Below are positions 56,843-64,000 of a stretch of 64,000 bases of DNA, piece after piece (positions within the stretch are counted from its first letter, which is position 1; every line of letters begins with the position of its first letter). This stretch comes from Clostridia bacterium. Its GTDB lineage: Bacteria; Acidobacteriota; Terriglobia; Terriglobales; Acidobacteriaceae. The notes under the pieces are model-generated. The model searched no databases, was not told the origin of the DNA, and was given only the letters and a program-made list of their open reading frames with translations. The stretch spans positions 124,001 through 188,000 of the forward strand of contig DATMYA010000071.1 of assembly GCA_035561135.1 (NCBI GenBank), read 5' to 3'. Made by a program: the position numbers and the translations under genes.

Positions 56843-58834
56843 TCAAAAAGCCACGGAACACCCGCATCCCGGGCTCGGAACATGTGACTTCAAGAAGTCC
56901 GACACACGCTTGTAAGCGTCAATCTGGTTCTCGACGCGGGCAAAGCCGTGGCCCTCATTCTCGTAGATTTTCAACTGAGCCACGCCTCCGCGCTTTTTCA
57001 CCGCATCTGCCACCTGCTGCGCTTCGGTCTTGGGACACCGCGGATCGTTCCCGCCGGCCAGCAGCAGCAGCGGAGCCTTGATCTTTTCTACGAAGAAAAT
57101 CGGTGAACGGTCTTCCCACAAGGCCTTGTTCTTAACCGGATCTCCCATGAATTTGCGGTCATATTCCTGCAATGCCGGGTCTTCGTTCTCGAACTCCGTA
57201 AACCAGTTCACGAAGGGCACGATGGGCACACTCGCCGCCCACAGTTCCGGAAACTTCGTCACTGCCATCATCGAGAGATATCCGCCATAGCTACCGCCCA
57301 TCACGATCAGCTTCTTCGGATCGATGAATCCGGAGTTCTTAATGAACTCCGCCGCATCCACCACGTCCTGCAGTTCGCCGCCGCCCGCGTCCATCCGGTT
57401 CGCCTCGATGAAGTCTTTGCCATACCCGGTCGATCCGCGATAGTTCGGTGCGATTACCACGTATCCCTGGTTCACCATGTACTGCACGATGCGATTGAAG
57501 CCGTTCATCGACTGCGCGGTCGGTCCGCCGTGTATGTACACGATCGCCGGGTACTTCGCGTTGCGAATGATGTTGTTGGGAACGTACGCCCAAGCCGAGA
57601 GCGTCCACTTCCCATCCTTGCTCGGGTAGTGAACCAGGTACGGCTCCACCATGTCCTCGGAGCGCAGACCGGCGACCATGGCATGAGTTACTTGGAGCGA
57701 TGTGCGAGGCGCCATATCGTACACCCATACGTCATTCGGAGAGTCCGCTCCATTATGGTAGTAGAGCAGTCGCGAGCCGTCCTTTGTGAACGCCGACTCG
57801 GCACCGCCCAGGGAGTTCACGCCCTTCTTGATGGGCAGCGCCTCAGTCTTTTTTGTGGCGACGTCGTAAACGAAGATGTCGACGTTTCCGTCTACGTTCG
57901 CCGTCCACGTGGCCAGCTTGCCGTCTGGTGAAAACCCACCCGCCTCGATTTCCCACTTGTCCCGCGTCAGCCAAGCGATCTGCTTCGATGCGACGTCGAG
58001 CATTCCTACATTGTCGTAATCGTTCGCAGCGTCAGACGTAATCAGCAGTTGCTTCGCATCCGGAGACCAATCCGCCACATGGTAGTTGTGCTCGCCGGTG
58101 TGCGGCGTTACGTTTTCCAGCTTGCCGGTCGCGACCTCGGCGACATAGATGTTCGAGTCCTTACCGTCAGCGCGACTCTGGTTGAAGGCGATCCATTTGC
58201 CATCCTTCGACCAGATCGGATTCGAGTTCGACCACTCGCGCGGTGTGTCTTTCGTGAGATGGACAGTCCGGCGGGTCTCCACGTCGATGATGTCCACCTC
58301 GGCGACGGGTGAGGTCTTCGGCTTCGTCGTGTAAACCAGGCGCTTTCCATCCGGCGACCACGCGGGGCTTTCTTCTGCCGTCTGTCGCGATGTCGTCAGG
58401 TTGACGACATCGCCGTTCATCGGCGAGACCACAAAGATTTCCCACATCTCATCGCCGTCGTAGTCGCTCATGTAGGCGATCCAGCGGCCATCAGGCGACC
58501 ACGCAGGAGACATCTGGCGCTGATCGCTGATCGTCAACTGCGTGGGCCACCCGCCGGCGCCGGGGACCGTCCACACATTGCTTCGCCCGCTCATGTTGGA
58601 AACGAAGGCAATCTGCTTGCCGTCGGGCGACCAGGCAGTACCCCCGATGGCCCGCGTCATGTACAGCTTCTCGATCAAGAAGCCCTGCAGGTCGGGCTTG
58701 TTCTTGCTTTCGAGCTTTTTAGGATCGGTGACCGCCTGCGGGGCAGGGAGCGTTTGCGACATCATCGACGAACTCATAAGTACCAAAATAACAAACAGTC
58801 GCACCACGCCGCTTCTGAAACAAAGACGGAACAT
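56843..58834 (-). CDS. Secreted S9 family prolyl oligopeptidase-like peptidase
   Basis: A 663-aa exported peptidase. The signal peptide (LFVILVLMSSSMMSQT) is followed by a WD40-like beta-propeller (about residues 55-400) with repeated AWSPDGKQIAF-type blocks. A C-terminal alpha/beta hydrolase domain carries the catalytic Ser515 in GGSYGGYLS, Asp in AGGNDPRCP and His in NEGHGFAR. It resembles the acylaminoacyl peptidase/DPP group. Likely function is periplasmic or extracellular peptide breakdown. It is convergent with hemD and divergent from the frameshifted HD gene. Confidence 0.92.
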   Translation of the reverse strand: MFRLCFRSGVVRLFVILVLMSSSMMSQTLPAPQAVTDPKKLESKNKPDLQGFLIEKLYMTRAIGGTAWSPDGKQIAFVSNMSGRSNVWTVPGAGGWPTQLTISDQRQMSPAWSPDGRWIAYMSDYDGDEMWEIFVVSPMNGDVVNLTTSRQTAEESPAWSPDGKRLVYTTKPKTSPVAEVDIIDVETRRTVHLTKDTPREWSNSNPIWSKDGKWIAFNQSRADGKDSNIYVAEVATGKLENVTPHTGEHNYHVADWSPDAKQLLITSDAANDYDNVGMLDVASKQIAWLTRDKWEIEAGGFSPDGKLATWTANVDGNVDIFVYDVATKKTEALPIKKGVNSLGGAESAFTKDGSRLLYYHNGADSPNDVWVYDMAPRTSLQVTHAMVAGLRSEDMVEPYLVHYPSKDGKWTLSAWAYVPNNIIRNAKYPAIVYIHGGPTAQSMNGFNRIVQYMVNQGYVVIAPNYRGSTGYGKDFIEANRMDAGGGELQDVVDAAEFIKNSGFIDPKKLIVMGGSYGGYLSMMAVTKFPELWAASVPIVPFVNWFTEFENEDPALQEYDRKFMGDPVKNKALWEDRSPIFFVEKIKAPLLLLAGGNDPRCPKTEAQQVADAVKKRGGVAQLKIYENEGHGFARVENQIDAYKRVSDFLKSHVPSPGCGCSVAF

Positions 58835-59068
58835 GTCCTCGTATCTCCTATTGGAATTCCCACAGCATACCCCACGCTTTCGCGCACGCCAACTCGCTTC
58901 GGACCCGTACGTTTGGGCAGTTGCGAATGGTTACTTAGGTGGGTACTGACGGGTGCCGAAATTTTGTCTTGTCGTGATAGCCTTCGTGTGCCTCCCTCAG
59001 GGGCTTCCGATAACAGGTTCCGCTTAGTCAGTGCAAGCTCGCGAATATGCGTGCTCTGGAGGTGGCAG

Positions 59069-59972
59069 GTGGCAACTCGACTTTCACGTCTGTCCGAAAT
59101 CAACAAAGAGTGGTGGATCGTGCTTTCGCTCCTGTTGATTTCGGCACTGTTGAATACCTTCGGCGCATTCAACCAGATGCTGCTGTTTCTATATGTACTG
59201 CCAACGCTGTTCTCGGCCTATTTCATGGGACGCCGCCATGCGACGCTGACGGCCTGCGCCAGCGTTTTCATCGTTGTCGGTGGCATCTTCATTCGCGATA
59301 CGCTGATGGGCGGCTACAGCCGAATGCCTCTTCCGATAGACGCCTGGTCGCGGATCACCATTTGGGGCGGCCTGTTGGTCGTGTTTGCCTATGCGACGGG
59401 AAGCCTGTTTCGCGAGATGCACGAGATGTATCGCGGATTCATTCAGCTTCTGCGCTACTTCCTCACACGTGACGCCGCTTCGCATGATCATCTTCGGCGT
59501 GTCGCCTATTACACCGGCGTCATCGCCGAAGAGTTGGGACTCAATCGCGAGCAGATTGAGGATGCGCGTGGCGCGGGCGCTGTTGAGCGATCTTCGTTCT
59601 TTCAACCTGAACGAGGACATGCTGCGCAAGGTTGCGCGCCTCAGCGCATCTGCCGAGGAAGATGGTATTCGCCGCTCATCCAGTCACGATTCGGAAGACT
59701 TCGCCCAGTTAAGACGGGTGTTGCCGATCGCCTTGCGTCCGGCAGGAGCAGCGAGCGCGCTCCCAATAGAGGCCCAGGTGCTTGCCGTTGCCGAGGAATT
59801 CGACTTGCTGACGCACGATGTAGACCGGCGTTCCGCACTCTCACCTGCGGTCGCCAGGACCTTGATCGCACGCGGTGCAGGGGCGAAATTCGAACCCGCC
59901 GTGGTGGACGCCTTTCTCACGGTCTTCGACGCCGGAAAGATCGTCTCTTTGCAGAAGGCGGCGCAGGACTAG
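59069..59972 (+). pseudogene. Membrane protein with degenerate HD domain, interrupted by a frameshift
   Basis: The first part (frame of 59069) has a GTG start with GGAGG 6 nt upstream. It encodes about four transmembrane helices (WIVLSLLLISALLNTFGAF, then LLFLYVLPTLFSAYFMG and two more) and the beginning of an HD-type domain (SHDHLRRVAYYTGVIAEELG). Near 59565-59580 the reading shifts by one base, and the rest of the domain (LLSDLRSFNLNEDMLRKVA to the stop at 59972) is in another frame. Removing one base in GCGCGTGGCGCGGGCGC restores a 300-aa protein. The HD pair itself reads SD and no GYP motif is seen. It is either a decaying gene or a sequence error. Confidence 0.65.
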
Positions 59973-59993
59973 GGCTTTCAGACAAGCCGTCGC

Positions 59994-60866
59994 TCAGGGC
60001 TGTGCTGTGCGATGGATGTCGACCGTGCTCCATGTCTTATCAGCTGCATGGCACAGGTTTTCCAATGGGCAACCGGCGCACTTCGGTTGCCGCGCCACGC
60101 ATAACGAGCGTCCGTGGTGGATGAGCTGGTGCGCGAAGTCGATCCACTTGTCGCGCGGTATCACCTTCATCAGGTCCTGCTCGATCCTGGGAGGGTCGTC
60201 ATTCGCCGTTAGTTCGAGGCGGCGCGAAATCCGGAGTACGTGCGTATCGACCACCACGCCTTCGGCTTTGCCGAACCACGATCCAAGCACCACGTTCGCA
60301 GTCTTGCGAGCAACGCCAGGAAGCGAAAGAAGCGCATCCATGTCATCCGGCACGACACCGTGGTACTCGTTAACCAGTCTTCTCGCTGCACCGACAATGG
60401 ACTTCGCCTTGTTGCGGAAGAAGCCGGTCGACTTGATGTCCGGCTCCAGTTGTTCCGGTTCCAGCGCAGCAAAAGCCTGCGGAGTCGGATACTTCTTGAA
60501 AAGGGCGGGCGTGACCATGTTCACTCGCACGTCCGTACACTGCGCCGACAGGATCGTTGCAACCGTCAGCTCCCAGGCATTCGAGTGCGTCAGCGCACAC
60601 TTCACATTCGGGTAGGCTCCGTCCAGCCGCTTCAGAATCTCGCCAATGCGTTCCGGCGCGAGTGGATTGTAACCATCTGCCCGCCTCGCAGCGTCGCTCG
60701 AAATCGCCGTTGACGGCTTTTTTGCGGGCTTCTTGAGCGACTTAGCGGCTGTATTTGCCGGCTGTTTCCCGGCACGCGCAAGCAGCTTCTCTCCGCCGCG
60801 CACCGGTTTGGTGCCCACCTGCTTGCCACTTTTCGAGGGTTGCCGAGTTTCCATTCCGCGCGCCAT
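59994..60866 (-). CDS. nth: Endonuclease III (Nth)
   Basis: A 290-aa base-excision DNA glycosylase/AP lyase. The helix-hairpin-helix LPGVARKTANVVLG holds the catalytic Lys, the catalytic Asp is in VVVDTHVLR, and the [4Fe-4S] loop has the exact spacing CX6CX2CX5C (CVARQPKCAGCPLENLC). An N-terminal Lys/Ala/Pro-rich extension of about 60 residues (LKKPAKKPSTAISSDAARR) is not part of the enzyme core. The start overlaps the stop of the Cld-like gene (TAATG). An alternative ATG is at 60854. Confidence 0.94.
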   Translation of the reverse strand: MARGMETRQPSKSGKQVGTKPVRGGEKLLARAGKQPANTAAKSLKKPAKKPSTAISSDAARRADGYNPLAPERIGEILKRLDGAYPNVKCALTHSNAWELTVATILSAQCTDVRVNMVTPALFKKYPTPQAFAALEPEQLEPDIKSTGFFRNKAKSIVGAARRLVNEYHGVVPDDMDALLSLPGVARKTANVVLGSWFGKAEGVVVDTHVLRISRRLELTANDDPPRIEQDLMKVIPRDKWIDFAHQLIHHGRSLCVARQPKCAGCPLENLCHAADKTWSTVDIHRTAQP

Positions 60867-61567
60867 TAGCCAATTTTCTCCAGCATTTCTTCGATCGTTG
60901 CGCGCACGCACGTGAAGTTCGGCGTATCGCGCTGAACATAGGTGCTCGAATCGCTCTCGCGTAAGCGCAATACACGCTCTAACATTTCGCTTGGCTCATC
61001 CGTTTCGACCGTGATGACAAAATCCTGGTCGTCGAGTCCGAACGAGTACATGACATTCGCGTGCGCCTTCGTGAACTCATGTCCCGCCCTGGTCAATTCG
61101 TGCACCATGCGCTCACGTTCCTCAAAGGGAAGTACGTACCAATTACGCGTCCGCACCATCGGAAAGACAAACAGGTACTTGCATCCTCCCGGCTTCAGCA
61201 TGGCCGGAAGCTCGCTGTGCTGCCCGCGATCACTGCCAATCATGTATTTCGAACGTCGCGTCATGGACAGGTATGAATAGGGCTTCTGGATGTATCCGCC
61301 GAGATGCGTGCGCAGCAGATGGGCTGACATTTCCTGCAACTCGTCGAGCGAGTACGCGATGCGCCACAGCAGGAAGTCGCAATCCGCGCGAAGCCCGACG
61401 AGCGAATAGCCGAGAACTCCTACCTGCTCGCTCCAGCGCCGTATGACTTCGGCGAACTCGCGCCGGTGTTCGGCGCGTTCAACCTGCGGAAGCCGTCGCC
61501 ATTCGGGGCTGACGCGGTAAAAGGAAAAGCTGACGAATTGCCGGCGATTTTCTTTCGAAGGCGTCAT
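60866..61567 (-). CDS. Chlorite-dismutase/HemQ family protein lacking key heme-site residues
   Basis: A 233-aa member of the Cld/HemQ fold. FVFPMVRTRNWYVLP aligns with the YPM..NWY block of HemQ, but the catalytic Tyr is Phe135. In a by-eye ungapped alignment the heme-ligand His falls on Leu158, though His156 and His163 are close. FGLDDQDFVITVETD matches the family's GLDD block. It is therefore unlikely to be a coproheme decarboxylase; its function is unknown. It is translationally coupled to nth and lies divergent to a canonical hemQ gene, 160 bp away. The start at 61567 was chosen from homology. Confidence 0.8.
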   Translation of the reverse strand: MTPSKENRRQFVSFSFYRVSPEWRRLPQVERAEHRREFAEVIRRWSEQVGVLGYSLVGLRADCDFLLWRIAYSLDELQEMSAHLLRTHLGGYIQKPYSYLSMTRRSKYMIGSDRGQHSELPAMLKPGGCKYLFVFPMVRTRNWYVLPFEERERMVHELTRAGHEFTKAHANVMYSFGLDDQDFVITVETDEPSEMLERVLRLRESDSSTYVQRDTPNFTCVRATIEEMLEKIG

Positions 61568-61684
61568 GTCTTGAGATCTCGCGCAGTTCAGGCGCCTGCG
61601 CCTGAGCCAGTTACCGAAGATGGTAACAGGAACGCCGGACACGCGCATTTCCTCAAGCTCTGCACGCATTCCCGCTGCTCAGAT

Positions 61685-61690
61685 TACAAT
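61685..61690 (+). promoter_or_regulatory. Putative -10 box for hemQ
   Basis: TACAAT lies 37 nt ahead of the hemQ ATG, within the 160-bp divergent region. The -35 is not convincing. Confidence 0.4.
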
Positions 61691-61726
61691 GGAGATTCTG
61701 CCGCAGTATCACATACGGGAGTGACG

Positions 61727-62578
61727 ATGAATTCCAGACACGCCGCCGCGCCCAGCGCGAGCGCCGAAGCACCAGCAGTTCCGCTCACACTTGAAGGCTC
61801 AAGCGTGCTGCACCAGATGATGCGTTTCCGCTGGGCCGAGTGGCGCAGGCTCACCGCTGCCGAGCGAAGCGATATTCTGCGCGAACTCAATGCCGTCTTC
61901 GGAGAGGCTGAGGCCGAAGGCGCTTCCGGTATCTTCTCGCTGCTCGGGCATAAGGGCGATCTGATGTTCGTGCACTTCCGCAAGACGCTCGACGAACTGA
62001 ATGCTGCGCAATTGAAACTGAACAGCCTTCGCATACAGGAGTTTCTAGAGCCTGCATCGTCCTACGTATCTGTCGTTGAACTCAGCTTGCACGATTCGTC
62101 TGTAAAGCTCTATGCCTCTCTCAGCGAGCGCGGCGTCGTCCCGCATTCGGAAGAGTGGAATCGGGAGGTACAGGAAACCGTGGAGCGGCAGCAGCATGCG
62201 ATGAGCCCACGACTGTTCCCCAAAATTCCCGACCAGCGCTACATCTGCTTCTATCCGATGGATCGGCGTCGGGGCGAGCACAAGAACTGGTACACGCTTC
62301 CGATCGATGAGCGGCAAAGGCAGATGGATCTGCACGGCATGATCGGACGCCGCTACGCTGGACGCGTTCAGCAAATTATCTCCGGCTCCATCGGTTATGA
62401 CGACTGGGAATGGGGCGTGGATCTTTTCGGCAACGACCCCGTCGTGTTCAAAAAGCTCATCTACGAAATGCGCTTCGACGAGGTTAGCGGCGTCTACTCC
62501 AATTTCGGCACATTCTATATCGGAGTCAGGGTCAGGCTGGAACGGTTGGGCGATCTTTTTGAGGGGAAAGTCGCGTAA
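61727..62578 (+). CDS. hemQ: Coproheme decarboxylase HemQ/ChdC (chlorite dismutase family)
   Basis: A 283-aa enzyme that uses peroxide to decarboxylate coproheme to heme b in the coproporphyrin-dependent pathway. The catalytic Tyr176 and Met178 lie in CFYPMDRRRGEHKNWY. The heme-ligand region MDLHGMIGRRYAGRV has His203. SIGYDDWEWGVDLF and YEMRFDEVSGVYSNFG are canonical. An extra N-terminal stretch of about 25 residues is Ala/Pro-rich. CGGGAG is well placed before the ATG at 61727. Its presence in a diderm is worth noting, since this branch is best known from Gram-positives. Confidence 0.92.
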   Translation: MNSRHAAAPSASAEAPAVPLTLEGSSVLHQMMRFRWAEWRRLTAAERSDILRELNAVFGEAEAEGASGIFSLLGHKGDLMFVHFRKTLDELNAAQLKLNSLRIQEFLEPASSYVSVVELSLHDSSVKLYASLSERGVVPHSEEWNREVQETVERQQHAMSPRLFPKIPDQRYICFYPMDRRRGEHKNWYTLPIDERQRQMDLHGMIGRRYAGRVQQIISGSIGYDDWEWGVDLFGNDPVVFKKLIYEMRFDEVSGVYSNFGTFYIGVRVRLERLGDLFEGKVA

Positions 62579-62600
62579 TGACGCTTCAGTAAGATTCGAA

Positions 62601-62629
62601 TTACCAGATTCGCGATTACAAATTACACT
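62601..62629 (+). promoter_or_regulatory. Putative promoter giving a leaderless transcript
   Basis: TTACCA (62601-62606) and TACACT (62624-62629) are separated by 17 nt. The ATG at 62636 follows 6 nt after the -10 box. No Shine-Dalgarno sequence is present. Confidence 0.45.
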
Positions 62630-62635
62630 CATTCT

Positions 62636-62863
62636 ATGGCCGTAAAAGCTCTGCAACTCGGACAAGTGTGGCGGCACGACGACAGCGGCCAGAACTTCCT
62701 GGTCACCAAGCTCTACAACGAAGTGTTCACGCAATATGCGATCCTCCGCCGCGCGGATGCTTCGGCTGCCACGGCAGAGTCGACTCGCGTAAAGGTATCC
62801 AAGAGCGCGGAGGGAGCGACACTCCCCGGTTACACATTTACCCAGGACAGCGAGAGCTTCTGA
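62636..62863 (+). CDS. Small conserved hypothetical protein, 75 aa
   Basis: A soluble protein with a beta-rich look (LGQVWRHDDSGQNFLVTKLY, then RVKVSKSAEGATLPGYTF). No signal peptide or membrane segment is seen. No family is recognised, although the WRHDDSGQNFLVTK pattern suggests a small SH3-like barrel. It lies between hemQ and dedA on the same strand, 57 bp after hemQ and 51 bp before dedA. The ATG at 62636 has no ribosome-binding site, but a promoter-like sequence lies immediately upstream. Confidence 0.6.
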   Translation: MAVKALQLGQVWRHDDSGQNFLVTKLYNEVFTQYAILRRADASAATAESTRVKVSKSAEGATLPGYTFTQDSESF

Positions 62864-62914
62864 CCTGGAATCTGATATTTCGTTGCGGCTCGCAACAAGC
62901 TACCCATACATATC

Positions 62915-63583
62915 ATGATCGCGAAACTGATTGAAACGCTTGGCGCATTTGTAATCTGGGGCATCTCAGCGACGGGCTATCTCGGCATCGTGCTGATGAT
63001 GGCCATCGAGTCGGCATGCATTCCACTGCCGTCGGAAATCATCATGCCGTTTTCGGGCTACCTGGTCTACACAGGGCGCTTTAGCTCGCTTTGGATGGTG
63101 GCAACCTTGGGCGCGATCGGTTGCAATGTCGGTTCAGTGCTCGCATACGAAATCGGCTACTACGGCGGGCGACCGCTTGTTGAGCGGTGGGGACGGTACA
63201 TCCTGCTCAACATGCACGACCTCGACATGTCGGAGCGCTTCTTCGCCAAATACGGAGATGTCACCGTTTTCGTGGCGCGCCTGCTCCCCGTCGTGCGGAC
63301 GTTCATCGCGCTGCCCGCTGGTATCGCGCGCATGCCGCGCGTCCGCTTCCACGTTTACACGTTTCTTGGTTCGTGGCCATGGTGTTACATGCTCGCCTAC
63401 GTCGGCCTAAAGCTTGGCGAAAGCTGGAACACCAACCCAGCGCTAAAGACCTGGTTCCATCGCTTTGACGCCGTGATCGGCGGCATCCTGATCTTGGGCG
63501 TGATCTGGTTCGTGTGGTCGCATTGGCAGCACCGCGCACGCGCCGCGAACGTCAAGGAAAAGGACATGGTCACGGAACGGTAG
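62915..63583 (+). CDS. dedA: DedA family inner-membrane protein
   Basis: A 222-aa membrane protein with about five hydrophobic segments. It has the DedA/SNARE-associated (PF09335-type) blocks: ESACIPLPSEIIMPFSGYL, GCNVGSVLAYEIGYYGGRP, and FVARLLPVVRTFIALPAGIARM with the conserved Arg. The family transports undecaprenyl phosphate or other lipids across the membrane. Length is typical. It is likely the last gene of its unit, before a clear hairpin. Confidence 0.92.
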   Translation: MIAKLIETLGAFVIWGISATGYLGIVLMMAIESACIPLPSEIIMPFSGYLVYTGRFSSLWMVATLGAIGCNVGSVLAYEIGYYGGRPLVERWGRYILLNMHDLDMSERFFAKYGDVTVFVARLLPVVRTFIALPAGIARMPRVRFHVYTFLGSWPWCYMLAYVGLKLGESWNTNPALKTWFHRFDAVIGGILILGVIWFVWSHWQHRARAANVKEKDMVTER

Positions 63584-63657
63584 CCAAGCTACCGGGAACG
63601 TCATGTTGAGAGGAGCACTCGTATTTCGGGCGCGTAGTCGAAACATTTTGTGCGTGA

Positions 63658-63687
63658 GGCCGTCCGATTCGGGCGGCCCATTTGTTT
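63658..63687 (+). terminator. Rho-independent terminator after dedA
   Basis: A 9-bp stem GGCCGTCCG / CGGGCGGCC (one G-U) with a 3-nt loop is followed by CATTTGTTT. Confidence 0.65.
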
Positions 63688-63716
63688 GGTTGCAAATTCC
63701 AGCTAGCTGGCAAGAG

Positions 63717-63733
63717 GGATCCTTCGACTCAGG
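63717..63733 (-). repeat. Inverted copy of the CCTGAG-GAAGGATC type sequence
   Basis: On the minus strand this reads CCTGAGTCGAAGGATCC, similar to the core of the elements at 18161 and 47614. It is intergenic. Confidence 0.35.
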
Positions 63734-63799
63734 CTTACGCCCTCGCTCCAGGAGAACAGATTTTTTCTCAGTAGCTTGTCGGCTGAGCGACTCGGTAGC

Positions 63800-64000
63800 T
63801 CAGGAGCTTCGAACTAAGCCTTGGTGATCGCACCAGTCAAGAAAGGCCGCGAAGGCCATCCCCCGGTGGCTGACTACCGCCTTTTCCGGCGGGGAAAGTT
63901 CCGCGAAGGTTTTTCGAAGTCCCGGGAAATAGAACAGGGGATCGTAGCCGAAGCCGCCTGTGCCGCGCAGTTCACTCCGAATCAATCCCTCGGCCGCACC
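63800..64000 (-). CDS. rdgB: XTP/dITP diphosphatase (RdgB/HAM1), 3' part only
   Basis: At least 66 C-terminal residues of a HAM1-family nucleotide-pool cleaning enzyme that hydrolyses dITP, XTP and ITP. The signature GTGGFGYDPLFYFPG is complete, followed by KTFAELSPPEKAVVSHRGMA, seen in parts, whose Ser-His-Arg is the conserved end of the family. The reading frame stays open to the window edge (EGLIRSELRG), so the start lies outside. The gene converges on dedA. Confidence 0.9.
   Translation of the reverse strand, partial: GAAEGLIRSELRGTGGFGYDPLFYFPGLRKTFAELSPPEKAVVSHRGMAFAAFLDWCDHQGLVRSS

Overview
This 64-kb window looks like a chromosomal stretch of an acidobacterium (Terriglobia / Koribacter-like). 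The base composition is GC-rich by eye. The cell is a diderm: it carries lpxD, a complete Tol-Pal operon and a secretin. It has a long hopanoid gene cluster (hpnA, C, D, E, G, H plus shc). It also has several small proteins of a kind I associate with acidobacteria. The assignment rests on gene content, not on a marker gene. No rRNA, tRNA, CRISPR array, prophage or insertion sequence was seen, so this is mostly core chromosome.

Layout. 82-4104 (+): mpl, an M61-PDZ peptidase and a PlsC acyltransferase. 4105-6955 (-): a lipoprotein, a REC-PAS protein, lpxD and a conserved unknown. 7206-16792 (+): a CCA/poly(A) polymerase-family enzyme with a histone-H1-like tail, dnaE, accA and korAB. 16793-18125: a small charged protein, a probable structured RNA and a 2Fe-2S ferredoxin-like gene. 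18215-23462 (-): tolQ-tolR-tolA/tonB-tolB-pal-ybgF. 23833-26845 (+): recN and a secreted TIGR03118 protein. 27075-38718 (+): ispH, shc and the hopanoid genes, with two zinc dehydrogenases embedded. 38808-50477 (-): cysK, an orphan secretin, a HAD phosphatase, a YmdB-type phosphoesterase, a peptidoglycan-recycling set (nagZ, anmK, peptide-binding lipoprotein) and mutS. 50645-56797: a GalT-like protein, two small unknowns and a ccsA/hemX-hemA-hemC-hemD operon. 56843-64000: an S9 peptidase, a frameshifted membrane-HD gene, a divergent pair of chlorite-dismutase-family genes with nth, a small unknown, dedA and the 3' end of rdgB.

How the genes work together. IspH supplies isoprenoid precursors, HpnCDE make squalene, Shc cyclises it, HpnH adds adenosine and HpnG removes adenine. 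The two sorbitol-dehydrogenase-like enzymes lie just after hpnG and are candidates for the reductive step to bacteriohopanetetrol. HemA, HemC and HemD make uroporphyrinogen III, and a HemQ/ChdC gene points to the coproporphyrin-dependent end of heme synthesis. A perfect Crp-type operator sits at about -62 of the hem operon promoter. Mpl, NagZ, AnmK and the peptide-binding lipoprotein together suggest murein recycling.

Most interesting points: the two dehydrogenases in the hopanoid operon, the Crp site before the heme genes, the Cld-family paralog that lost key heme-site residues, a GalT homolog with a Thr where the catalytic His is expected, a four-helix RNA before the ferredoxin gene, and several starts placed 6-8 nt after a -10 box (likely leaderless mRNAs).
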